A DNA stretch of 64,000 nucleotides from Rhytidiadelphus loreus. Lineage: Eukaryota > Streptophyta > Bryopsida > Hypnales > Hylocomiaceae. How positions within the stretch are numbered: position 1 is the stretch's first letter; every line of letters starts with the position of its first letter. The DNA lies in the NCBI GenBank assembly GCA_947034895.1, contig OX344762.1, positions 8,995,501 through 9,059,500 on the forward strand, given 5' to 3'. Under the pieces are notes generated by a model that saw only the letters and a list, made by a program, of their open reading frames with translations, was not told where the DNA came from and did no database searches. Positions 49,201 to 61,100 of this stretch are shown here, piece after piece. The translations under genes and the position numbers were made by a program.

Positions 49201-51840
49201 GTCGTGTATTGGTGAATTGCAAATTATAAGGTCTTCATTTTGCAAGAAGGCCAACAACAACCCATAGCGACATCGGTGAACAGTGAACACATATGTTGTC
49301 AAGAACCAATTTTTTACAAGACATATGCAATAGAAGTCATTGACCCAAAGACAGAGAAAAAGATTTGGTTGGGGTTGAATTGTTTAAAAGGCATGAAATG
49401 TGGTCTTCAAACTCCTAGGCCCCTGAAATAACTAATTTACACATTTCTTACATGGATAGAAAGGTTGATGTTATTTTAAAATGAAGGCTTCAACCAATGA
49501 TGTTTATACTACTATCAATGACGTCCAATTGTTTCAAATTATAAAATCTTCAAATTTATAATTTTGTGATTTACTAGATTTCTAAATAGCATGTTACAAA
49601 ATTACAAAATATTTATAAAATTATATTTTATTAATATTAAAATTTGAAAATCCATAAATTTGATAATGCACAAAATATTATGTCTTGCACAAAAGGATTA
49701 GTTTTGTTGCTAAATTAGCACTCCGTTGCTCACATTGCCAACAATTACAATCCACTTATAAATTATAATAATTTAATTTAAAATTATTTATAGATTTGTA
49801 GATTAAATTTTTTATTGTTTTGATATTTTGAAATCTACAAATCTATAAATTTGCAAAATCTTGAATCTGAAAGAATCTAATTTGAAAAATTAATATATTA
49901 GTAAAATAAATTATAATATTTCCAAATTTCCATATTTTTAATGATTCAATTTTAAAATTTGTAAAAACTAATTAATTAATCATTTTTTCTTTATTGAAAT
50001 TTTGAATATATAATTTTATTTATTTTAAAAGTGAATTGCATGAAAATAGGTTTACTACTAAATTTTTATTGTTTGTTGTTTATACAACTATTAACAATAT
50101 GAATAATTTTTTTAGAAACTAATAAGCCAACTCAAATATTTAATTTTCAAAGAAGTGCCAACATTGTGGTTTCTAATATTATGGCAAAGCAATGTATTTC
50201 TACACTATCATAGTCTAAGGACACCTTCAACAAAAATAATTAAAATCTTTAAAGCCGAATGGTTTTGGAAATTAATAAGTCACTTTGACAAGTTTAAGGA
50301 AAGTTAAACATAAAGAAAGTCAAAATCGGTCAGAAAAGATAAATGTATAGCTTGATCCAAGAACATGTCTATTGAATAATGCAGATTTCAAATTCATTCT
50401 TTTAACTTTACAACAAAACAAGGATACAATGAAAAATAATGAGTTCATTAAAAGTCATGACTATCACTTTCCTATGCAATGAAAAAACCCATTCAACTTC
50501 CAAGATTATTTGAATTGAGGATTGATGTTAAAAAAAAAAAATTCATAATTGTCAAATAACTTATTGATTAAAAAATGACTTTGTTGAATCAATCTTTCCA
50601 ATTTTGAATGATTGTTTGGCAAAAATATATCAAAGGTGAACTCAAGCTATGGTAGTAGAAACATGGTCATGGTAGATTTGAAGTTAAGACCCACCTTCAA
50701 TCAAGTTTGTCATTTTATTTATTTATTTTTTAAACAAATGAAACGGAATTTCATTGCAAAAGAAACCGGAACATAACCGCCAGCTACAGTTTGTCATTTT
50801 TTTGACCTTAACTTGGGGTGGATCTTAACATGAAGTCTACAAGAACTATGTTTCTACTACAATATAACTTCTAATAAACAATACTCTCTAAACCTTCTCT
50901 AAAGTAATATTGATGGATCCAAGTTACATACAAACATCATGTCTTGAATGCAAATGACTCTTCCTTGATGTAATAACTTCTCTAATGTAATGTGTTATGA
51001 CCACTTCTTTATAGTAGTTGTATTGTAGTGCTACACCCATGCATTTTAACCCCTAAAGTCCCATTGCCCCTACAAGAGACAAAATGAATTTTGGGCAAGC
51101 TCCTATGATCTCAATTTTTATTGAAACTTTTTGAAACTTTCTCATAAGATAGATAAACTTATGAAATTTTTGGGAATATAATTTTTATTTGAATTGGTGC
51201 CTAGGAGAAAAAGTTATGCCACAATAACCTCAAGATGGGGGAGACTGGGCAGCAAAGAAAACCCCACAAAAAATTGAAATAAAATTTTTAATATTTTTTT
51301 TCTTGTAGATTATATTTTCTCCCAAATGGGAAGCTTTGATTCATTTCATTTGGATTATTGATGTGAAAGTTATGGAGCTTCTTGTTTTGTGGGCAATCAT
51401 AGCAACTTCTTGAAAGAATTTTTTTTCCCCTCCACTTTGAATGCTAATATCTTTCAATCTAGAAGGTCAAACATAAAAAGAAATTATCACGTGATCTAAG
51501 ACAAGCGTAGAACAAGATCCTATGGTTAGATTCTAAAAAAAATTTAAATTTCACAGGTGAATTTAGCTGAAGTGGTAGTTTTGAATGGTTTGGGTAGAAA
51601 AATGACCTTGGGACTCTAAGGGTTAAATCCAAAAGAAAATAATTTTCTAGTTATATTCATGCATATTTTCATTCCAATTTGAAAATTCATCCATGTCCTT
51701 TCTAGAAATGAGAAGAATTTGGTAAGAAGAGCTACTTTGTATCACCCCAAATAGGCAATGCTATGTTTCTTCTTTTCTTCTTTTCATTTTTAGCACAAAT
51801 TGAAAAATCGTAAAGAGTAGATCATTACTTGCAATCTGAG
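46290..51840. other. AT-rich intergenic region, no gene recognised
   Basis: Short open frames only. The stretch 47.7-51.8 kb is particularly AT-rich with many poly-A/T runs. No intact element, RNA gene or protein family is recognised. Confidence 0.55.
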
Positions 51841-52229
51841 ACAGGGAAAAAGGCGGCGGATCCGGAGGTGTTCGTTCACCGGTAAATCCACGTGTCAAGC
51901 GTGCTCTGACCTCCTAATTCAAATCCGACTTTCAGTTCGTCGCCACCTGGGGAAGTGGGGATTTTCTCGGTTTCTCGCACTTCGTCAAAGGTTTTCGGTT
52001 TTCGGGCAAGAGCAGAGCAGCTCGCCCCCCTTGCAACAGGATTCCCCAGTGGAGATTCGCACACGGGAAGGAGGAAGTCTTTCTTCGACGAAGTTGCCCA
52101 TTCGATAGTTGCGAGTGTTTTGGATAGCGGATTTCGTAGCTATCTTGTGAGCAAGCGGCGAGGTTTAGGTCGAGCTTGTAGTGAGGAGCTCGTGAATTTT
52201 TGCGCAGGAAATAATTGGAGGTTGTCCAC

Positions 52230-52955
52230 ATGATGATGTCGAGGGCATCATTATGTCTTTGGGCTCTGGTGATGGCCGTGAGTGTTTTGCAAGCTCTCGC
52301 CATCCGTCCCGAGCGAGACGCCACCTCTGGTGCAACCACAATTGCGGCATTCGCCTTGGGCTCGTTCTGGCGCGGCGAGGCGGTGTTTGGTTGCTTGCCG
52401 GGCGTGGTGCGCACCCGAGCAGGGTACGCGGGCGGGTCGAAGCAGAACCCGGATTACCACAGCGTGGGCGACCACGCGGAAGCCGTGGAGGTCGAGTACG
52501 ATTCTAGTGTCATCCCGTTCGACCGCCTGCTGGACGTTTTCTGGGAGAATCACGACCCGACGCAGATTTTCGGCCAAGGCCCCGACGTCGGCCCGCAGTA
52601 CAGGTCGGTGATTTTCGTCCAGAACGATGACGACGCCCTGGTTGCTCTAACGAGCAAAACCACTGAACAGGGCAAACGAGGTCCGGACAGTGAAGTCGTC
52701 ACGGAGATTCTGCCGTTCGGGTTGTTCTACCCTGCGGAAGCTGAGCATCAGAAGTTCGAGCTGCGAAGGAAACCACAGCTGTTGGAGCTCTTTGGGGAGA
52801 TGACCGACGAGGAGCTTACTTCGTCGGTGTTGGCGACCAAGCTGAATGGCTATGCGGCGGATTTGTGCCCGGCCAACATGAAGAAACTTTTGGATACCAA
52901 GGTTCGTCCGTTTATGCGGCCTCGACCGAGTTTGGAACAGGTGGTGAGTTTTTAG
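52230..52955 (+). CDS. MSRA5: MSRA5-like methionine sulfoxide reductase A family protein with Ser at the catalytic Cys
   Basis: One uninterrupted frame of 241 residues. Residues 1-24 form a hydrophobic signal peptide (LCLWALVMAVSVLQALA), pointing to the secretory pathway. The MsrA domain starts near 36. The family active site GCFWxxE is here GSFWRGE (44-50): Ser45 replaces the nucleophilic Cys, while Phe46, Trp47 and Glu50 are kept. AGYAGGS, HAEAVEVEYD and PQYRSVIF are conserved family stretches. Ordinary MsrA reduces methionine-S-sulfoxide. The plant MSRA5 subgroup is known for this Cys-to-Ser change, so the substitution marks the subgroup rather than a broken gene; its activity is unclear. 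Three ATGs follow one another at 52230-52238; the first is chosen. A GTGAGT at 52944 just before the stop could be a donor to a further C-terminal exon. Codons are GC-rich compared with the flanks. Confidence 0.88.
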   Translation: MMMSRASLCLWALVMAVSVLQALAIRPERDATSGATTIAAFALGSFWRGEAVFGCLPGVVRTRAGYAGGSKQNPDYHSVGDHAEAVEVEYDSSVIPFDRLLDVFWENHDPTQIFGQGPDVGPQYRSVIFVQNDDDALVALTSKTTEQGKRGPDSEVVTEILPFGLFYPAEAEHQKFELRRKPQLLELFGEMTDEELTSSVLATKLNGYAADLCPANMKKLLDTKVRPFMRPRPSLEQVVSF

Positions 52956-55900
52956 GGTTTGGCAATTAGGCCTGTAATTTTAATGGTGGCACTGGTTCTC
53001 CAAATGTTCTTGTAGCAGTTTTAGATCCTTTAGAGTTCGCGAAAGCTGTGGACTCTTACTGGGTTTCACATATTGATAGGTGCTGTCATTCTTGATTTGC
53101 TGCTCCAGATTTCAAGACGATTGTGTAGAAAGGAATCACTGAGCTCAGACTGTATTATAAATTTTCTTTTTCAGTTGTTCTCCCTGATCGCCTTTCGACT
53201 GTAATTATCTGTGTGACTGATTATGTGTGTTCAAGTGGCCATATGCATGGAGTTTTCTTTCTGGTTAGTTAAGGAACTGTTCTATTTAGGCTGCGTGTTT
53301 GTTTTGAACTCCATAGTATAACTTGAAAAGTATGCAGCTGAAGTGGAACTGTTTATGTTGCATTCCTTTTCCAAGTTTTGTTAGTGCAGAGGTGTGTACA
53401 GTGTTCAATTGCTGACGAATCCATGATAGATGATGCGGCACATACTCTCGAGTTTGATCTGGAGAACGTAAAATTGGATGAGTTGTACTTGTATAATGAT
53501 TTTACCCCCACTAGTTTGGATCATGAAGTTATATTATGGTACTTCTGATCTTTTGCTGTAGGGTTTGAGCTACAGTACATGTTTTTCGCAGTAGTGATTA
53601 TGCCGGTTGAAAAACCACCGCAAAGAGATGTTCTTGAAAACCGTGACAATTTCTAGGTTTCATTCCAGAAACTGTTTTCAATGGCGACACAATTGGCAGG
53701 ATTTGACCAGACTTGGTTTTCTAGATATCCTCTTGGAATTTATAATAGTAATTCATCTTTGGGATATCTTTCTATTCACAGATGTGTGGCATTTATCCTA
53801 TTATTGATGTCTTGGTGCTCTTTAACAACTTATGAGATCATATCTGAAGTCAGTTGGGTTTATTCCGGACGATTGCTTTGTGATTTTGAACTTTTCGCTT
53901 CTGCAATGGTTTAAGGTAGGTCATTATCAAGCTGTAGATTAGATCCGAAGGGGTAGAATGAAGTTGCTGAAGCTATGTACTGTAAGCATCAAACTAGGAG
54001 CTCTATGTATTTTGAGAATGGTAGGTTCGCATATTTCATTATTGAAGCGTGTACATGATGAGTTCGGGAGGCAGACTACATCTTGAATACCTTTCCTATG
54101 CACTAGGAATGCGAGAGAGTAATCAATTTTTTACTAGCCATGCTTGATCTTGGTGCTGAATCTGAGACGCTGATGCAAGATATGTAATGGATCAATGTGA
54201 AGCTTGCCAAGATGCCTGCAGAGCTGGTGAGAAATAAGACGGTCTAGAGCCTTGGAGTTAGTCTCGTAGTCTATCATACAATCATACTTTCACCGTGATT
54301 TGAGTTTCCGGTGGAAGTTTCACAGGGAAGATAACCTTTAATGTCCTTGTAGACGCAGAGTGGGATACGTGGTTAGATTGTTTCGGGAAATTGAAATCAA
54401 TCTCATGAAGCGAATCTTCCCCCAAATTCATAGGGAGCTCTGAAGTAGTTACTTTGAAAGCTTGTCAACTGTATTTAATGTGTACCAACATGGCAAGATT
54501 TCAAGAGTTAGTCATTTGAATTATATTGTCGTTACTTACACAAACACATAGTATTCAAAAATGTAAATGATGTTTTGATAAGTAACCTTAAACACTACAC
54601 TTGTGTAGCTGCAGAATGCGAAGGCCATGGTTGAAGTTGGTAACTTGACTGAAATGTGGAACTACGACTTAATGTTTGCAATTCTGTCTATGTTTTCATT
54701 CCAGAAGTGTTGTAGATTCCGATTTTTAAATTAGGTTGTGATTTTTTGTCAACTCACTCTGGTGTTGTTCTCATGCTAGAGGCTATCATTCAGTTATGCA
54801 ATGACGTTGTGCATTGCTTGGTTTACTGACATTTTTTTGAAATCTGTTTCCAGGAAACGGTATCATATTTCATCTGTAAACATCTCAAATTTTGGAAATT
54901 TGGAAATATAGAATGAGAATTCATCACAATCTGAAATTCTCACAACTGGGGAGAGAAACTTAGAACTACATAACAGCATTGGATGTCGTAAATTTGTGGT
55001 GTTGTTTGTTTCTGTCCTACATTGTAATTAAATTCAATAATAATGATACAACCATGATAATGTATGTGTGAACCTCTATTGTACCAACACGTGTTATCTT
55101 GTTACCAAACTTATAATTTTGAGTATGCCAATTTCAATTGAACAACTCAATTAATCCAACTCATTTTATAACCATTCTTTGCGTTTATTATGTGCATGAT
55201 TAGAAAAAACGGAGTCAAAATTCAAAACATCACCATAATTCACAGGAAGAATGGCAGGGCGTCACCCGGGGGTCAACATGCATCTTTACTCCCCCCAAAC
55301 TTTCTATTTTAAGATGCATGTTGAAATAAAATACCCCCCGGGTGACACCCTGTTGTTCTTCCTGTGATTACAGCCCCAAAAATGTAAAAAAAAATGTAAA
55401 AAGAAAGGCAAAATAAAGACAAAATCTTCACATGTAAAGCATTTATAATTAAAGAAAAATGAAAACAACAAATCATGACTTTTTATGCCAACTATCTTAA
55501 ATACCAACTAACAAACCACTACATTGCTTCAAACTATCATTGCTCAACTTTCTTTGAATGCTCTCCGCTTTTGCTAAAAATTGCAAGGTTCCTTCTACCT
55601 AACCACTTTTAGTTATCTATCACTTGTACCCATCAAGTCTAGGAAATATACCTACAACTTTCTTTGCCCAAGTTTGGCACAAAAATTAGCCTAAATTGGT
55701 CTAAATGGTCAAAATTGTGTATTGTCATTGTAGTGTATAAATCAAAGATTTAGCAGTAAATACCAATGATGTAAAATGAAAAAAAAAAAAAAATTTTTAC
55801 ATATAGGGGTTACCATATCCAATGGTTAGATGTAACATTCTTTGCTAAATAATCAATTGAGGTTGGCAAATGTGATTTTCCATATGACTAAAAATAGATA

Positions 55901-56160
55901 TACTTAATTTTGTATCCCATAATATAGAAAGATGTTTGTTTTAAATCCAAGACACTTGTAGTAGTGGTGACCTTAGTTTCCATTATCAGAAGAATGGCTA
56001 GGTGTGTGCTTTCCCTCCCCATCTCTTACAAAGGATGTCCATCCCGTCCACCTACCCAATGTTAAACATTTTTTATTTTTTATTTTTTATAAAACCAAAA
56101 GAAGTTGGCTAATATTAGAAGTTACCCCTTATATTTATCCTACACGACGCTAAGCACCTC
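52956..56160. other. 3' flank of MSRA5 and intergenic DNA
   Basis: The first kilobase or so is moderately AT-rich, non-repetitive and may contain 3' UTR or an intron. Beyond about 54.5 kb it becomes AT-rich intergenic DNA with a MITE at 55241-55366. No protein family is recognised. Confidence 0.5.
55241..55366. mobile_element. CACAGG-type hairpin MITE with ATT target duplication
   Basis: Termini CACAGGAAGAA and TTCTTCCTGTG, flanked by ATT on both sides (55238-55240, 55367-55369). Inner arms pair over GGCGTCACCCGGGGG with CCCCCCGGGTGACACC, and GCATCTTTACT/AAGATGCATGTTGAA. 126 bp, no coding capacity. Related to 45708-45862. Confidence 0.85.
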
Positions 56161-58055
56161 GTTTGGCACTCCACTATAGGCCTCAACCCTACTTGCTCCG
56201 CTATGTAGGTTTTAGATGCTATATTGCCCTATTGATTGTCTTCTTTTGGTACCTTGATGAACTAACTACATCTCGCCCAACAAGGGTTGCCCGTCAATGT
56301 TTCCAGTGCCATTGCCAAGGTCGCCGCTGCTACAATCCACCCTTTGAACCCGCTCCATATAGGCTTTCATGATCTATTTTGTACCCTCCAGTGAGAGGAC
56401 GATCAAATTAAATAAAGTATGAAACTCTAAACCCTAGTAAGCAAATGAACCAGAATTGAATTTTATGGTACTCTAGTGGTAACACCGACCATATTTATTT
56501 TCTGAGCCCACACTAGCTAGGTACGGTAGGTACGGTGCAAAGACTTAAAAGCGTTGTTACACTAAATGTGAAGGACCTCATGAACGGCATGAACATTACG
56601 TACTGAAATATCAATCTACGGCACAGTCCGATCGATTCTCCAAGCCAACCAGTCCAACGAGACAGTCCGTCTTTCGATCGGGTCTAACAGGGAGCAGTGT
56701 CACGCAAGCGCAACAGCAACAGCTGGAAGAAAACAAAAACAAAACATAAATAACTTACACCGATGGACACTCAAATGCACATGCACGAGGGATTGCAATC
56801 ATATTAATTAAAAATAAAGAGTCATTCCACCGCCTACTGATGTAGCTTGCTAGCACTGCTTCTCACGTGATCTGGCACGTGCGACACCTGCATGGATGAC
56901 CCGAAATGATCATGGATATTTTTAATTTAATTATAGCCTGTAAGTTATTCGATTCAAGGCCTGGCAAACGCCGACATTACCAGTCTCATGTAAATGAATT
57001 CCTCTCAAATTATACCACCATGCCATATATTTTCAGCACTTGTGAGAATCCTGTGTGCAGATCGATCTGGCAGGCCAAGGAGCGTATAATTGATTCTCTC
57101 AATAAGTGAACCGACAGCTCTACACTCTTTATCTGCTGCGATTACGTCGATCATTCATGTGTAGAGCTGTCGGTATATATATATAGAAACATGCATTTCA
57201 AGTCCTTCACGTCCGGGTCTTAGAATTCCAGCAATAGTAAGAAAAAACAATGATACGATAGCCATACGATCGAAAGGCTAATTAGTAGCTCGTTCGTGGT
57301 GAAAATGCTTGGATTTGTTCGGACTATAATTCCATCGAACAAATTAATTCAGACTTCATGATTTGCAAGTGTTCATGAATCTACACTCATACTAGCTTGA
57401 ACTTGGCTTGGGTTTACTGTGTAGGTTGGATGGCACATTATGGGAATTTTTGCATCTTTCTTTCTTTTGCCTCCATATACTTCCTTTGCAGTTTTGTTTC
57501 GTTTCCCAGAAGATGTGACAAAAGGATCTTCTGAGGGGCCGGCCTGTTTGAGATGCATGCAAGCTCGCGAGTGCATGTGGAACCTGTAAGCATGCGCCCC
57601 ATCACCGTTGCCAACGTCGTCAGTTTCAGTCAGTTCTTTTGGCGGTTGTTGTTGTTGTTTGTCAGTCATGTAGGATTTCCTGAATTGCCGATCCCTTGGG
57701 CCTTGGGGTAAGTACTCCTGATGTGGGATTCAGTGGTACTATTTCGCTTCCGAGCTGTTCCCTGCAATGAACTTTCGAATTTCGAGCAGTTCAATTGTCC
57801 TTATAAAACGAAAAGTAGAGACAGTTGCATCATTCTACTTGCAATCTCATACGGTACAACATGCTAGCTATGCGTGCAAGGAATCTATATTGTATTCAAT
57901 ACTTCCTAGCATGAGCCTTGGTCATGGGGGAATTATAAAACAGGCGGGAACCGATTGTGGAACACATTACGTACTTACCACTACTACCTGATGACATTTG
58001 TTAACAAGATATCGGGAGAGCTCTAGATCAAATATATGCATGCAAAAGATATGCT

Positions 58056-58058
<3 letters not shown>
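56161..58058. other. Low-repeat stretch around a second hairpin, no protein gene
   Basis: GC-richer and less repetitive than its neighbours, with only short motif-free frames. The strongest structure is the inverted repeat at 57110-57174. A non-coding transcript is possible but unproven. Confidence 0.4.
57110..57174. ncRNA. Hairpin with perfect 16-bp arms, candidate small-RNA precursor
   Basis: Arms 57110-57125 (ACCGACAGCTCTACAC) and 57159-57174 are exact complements, with a 33-nt loop that can pair weakly inside. Outside the arms pairing stops. The perfect stem is shorter than the 21-nt duplex of a plant miRNA unless mismatches are allowed, so confidence is limited. Either strand could be the transcript. 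Confidence 0.4.

Positions 58059-58102
<44 letters not shown>
58059..58102. repeat. (TA)n microsatellite, about 22 units
   Basis: An uninterrupted TA run in intergenic DNA. Confidence 0.95.
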
Positions 58103-58106
<4 letters not shown>

Positions 58107-61100
58107 TGGTTTATATCTCACTAAGACTTCCACGAGAGCTAACAAGGTTTCAGTATTCCACACAGTCAACTCCAAGAATGGAAATTTTCATGAAAATGGT
58201 GATATTCCATACGTCATTTTTCCATTCATTTTCTTCTTTAATTTTTAAGTCTAGGATATGTATAGATTTTAGATTGCACAATCTAAACGTGAAAGTGCCA
58301 AGTTTGTGGAATAAAGCCATTTAAACAAAAATTTGGTTAAAAAGCAAAATATTCTGCCATTGCTAAGTGTTGAAAATTCAAATAGAAGTTCCAAGTGCAT
58401 AGAACGACAATTTTGTTAAACTGCGAGTATAATATATAATGTTTTGGCACCTTTCAAAATATTGGTTTTGATACATCAATCCATATACATATGTTGTAAA
58501 TTTTAGACCTTTATGTACATAACTACATATATGTCACAATTTTCTGGCAATGGAATCATGCCACTTTGATGAAATTGACATTATAGGAAAAATTACTATC
58601 AAAAAAGTTTATGAAGCTATAAATAAATAAATGAGAGACCTATTGGTAGGGTGCTTTAGAAAGAGTTGTATCATGTTTTTATGAAGTAGAGGAATATGAC
58701 AACTTTTCTTCAACACAAGGACTCTAATTATGACACCACTTGTACTCCAAACCCCATCAATTCCATTACATATGCAGTACTCCAAGTGCCCATTTAACAT
58801 TTTACACTAGCTTGATGTGCCAATAAATATGAAAATTAATACAAAAATTACATTTCATCTCCAACATTAACTATTTACATCCATGAAGCCATCTCCTCGT
58901 GACTCCCCAAACCACTATCCTTTCCTTTCTTATATAGGTCCATTTTTTTTATGGAATTGATACAATTTAACGAAATTGCCATTTCCATTGCTTGGAGAAT
59001 GGTAAGCCTCGTGAGTGTTGCAGTAAATATCACCTGATAATTCACCAGTATACAGGCCAGCGTATAGCATTGATATTGGGTTCAATTCCCCACCTAGCTC
59101 AGTCTTTGACAGCAGGTGACAGATTACAAGTGATCAACTGGCGTGCAGCTCTATTACTACCCCGGCCAAATTGTAATAACTCGATACCACAACCCCACCC
59201 TCCTTGTAGGAATTCGAGGTCGCCCACAGGCATCTGTAGTCTAGCTACACAAGTGGCGGGCAAGCTGGAGCTCCACTCAGTACCTTCCTGCAGCATGTAT
59301 ATATATACAAGTACATGATTCTGGCAGGAACGATGATGGTCGATCACAACTGAAGCTAGGAGACAGGGATTGAACCATGATCATCCTACTGAACCAAGTG
59401 GCAGGAAAGAAATTAAAAGGGATTAAAAGAAATTAAAAGATCCCTTCATTCAGAGGGATCTCCATCACCGACCAAATGCATGACGAAGCCCCCCACTGGT
59501 GCTGTGAAGGTCACGTCGAGTCGGTATGCCTACCTTGGCAAGTCGTACACGTTGCCCCACACCACACTCTCAGTACTTAAATTTTAAGGACAGATTAATT
59601 GGAAAGAGTCGTCGACAGCCAAGTCACCGACGCTCTAGCTAGAGCTGCATAGATAATAATAATTAACCCAGTGAGCTGTAGTGCTGGAATCCAAACGTAG
59701 GCTATACTCTAGAGCAATTAACAACTTGCAGGTCTCTCGATCTGCAGAATCGACTATTGCCGTCCGTTAGTTGGTATGTGCAAGTATCTTTAGTATCGTT
59801 TGACATGTGGAGGAGAAGTGGATAGGTTGTGGTATCGTTTTCACTGCTCAATTGAAAGTTGTTTGTTTCCTTCTGAGAGCTAGTCAGTTTCAGGTCAGTT
59901 TCTGAGAGTCAATTTTTTCGGGCAGATCGATCTGATCAAAACCCTGAGCAGGTGGGTAATGGAAATCATTCAGACGACCGTGCACAATGGAAGGTACATG
60001 GAGGAGACCATGTACAGTACATGCGCGCTCAGGCAGACGGACGTGACCATGTCACCATGATCACATGTAGGAAGTGAGTGGGGGTACTTGCAGGAAATTA
60101 TAATCAGAGAGGAGAGCACGGAATGGGACCACATAATGGTTGGATAGGTGTCGGGTCTGATTTGCATCAATCTTCTTCCTCAGGTATGTATGAATCACCG
60201 ACCTGCAACAGGAAATTCATCACAGGACAGAAGGACTGTAATCAACTGATTGGCAAGAGTGGCAGCTGAATTTTGAAATCCCTGTCAGAGTTAAAGCGAT
60301 GGGGTAGGCTTGGTACAAAACCACTACAACACGGTCAGTCTCTCCAGGCACGGCAGAGGTATGAAACCCTCGAGTTTTCTTTTCTTTACCTTTTTCTTGA
60401 GACAATTTTTGTAAAACCTTCTAGCTTCACTTTCGCACCAAAAAGGTATTCCTTTTCTCGTGGCCACCAGTTCCTAATACGTCCTTTCCAGCGTTGGTGG
60501 GCCACGTGACGGAGTCAAATTCAGAAATAAGCTTTCACTTCGGGCGCTCCTACAGCTCCAGGTGGCTTTGCTCACATTTATTTCATTTTCACGAAGAGTA
60601 CCGTGACTACCGTCATAAAGAAAACCGAATGGAGCCAGGAGATAGCACTCCAGCTAGATTATTACTTTATCTTCGAACGAACAAACCTAGTTTTTACCGC
60701 AACTCTCGAGACACTGGTTTCAAACTCCTACTACGAGAGACGCTAGTTAGCTTCAAATCTTTGCTGATAGATCTGATTCCAGATTTAGCGTCACAATGCA
60801 ATGCATCCTCGTTCCTTGACCAAATTCTCATTGCATGAGATGCCGCCTGCCTCGAACCCACCATCCACACAAAAAAAAACTCTCCACCAAATCATCACTC
60901 ATGAGTAGCCTGAATAGAGTATTCGATTTCCCCAAGCCTTTTGGACCGGTTCAACACCGTCAAGCCAGTTGCCATCCCAGCATGATCGAAGCTATAAATA
61001 GTGATCTCCACAAATGAGAACTTGCGAAGCTCAGAAAAAGCGGGGAGCCGGGGACTCCGTTCAGGGAAACGGAAACCCCCATGTAATAATGCCGGGGAAA

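Noticed and set aside
49084..49437. Frame with short Cys/Lys-rich segment (HICCQEPIFYK, GLNCLKGMKCG) in AT-rich DNA
   Set aside because: Only 63 codons with no complete motif. It could be a decayed repeat fragment but nothing supports a gene.
59070..59087. T-arm-like GGGTTCAATTCCCC suggesting a tRNA or SINE
   Set aside because: No matching acceptor or anticodon arm can be drawn upstream, and the A-box/B-box spacing on either strand is wrong.
59340..59395. Minus-strand TGGTTCAGTAGG and GGTTCAATCCC, like a Pol III promoter of a SINE
   Set aside because: The two boxes are only about 20 nt apart, too close for an internal tRNA-type promoter, and no poly-A tail or repeat copy is seen.
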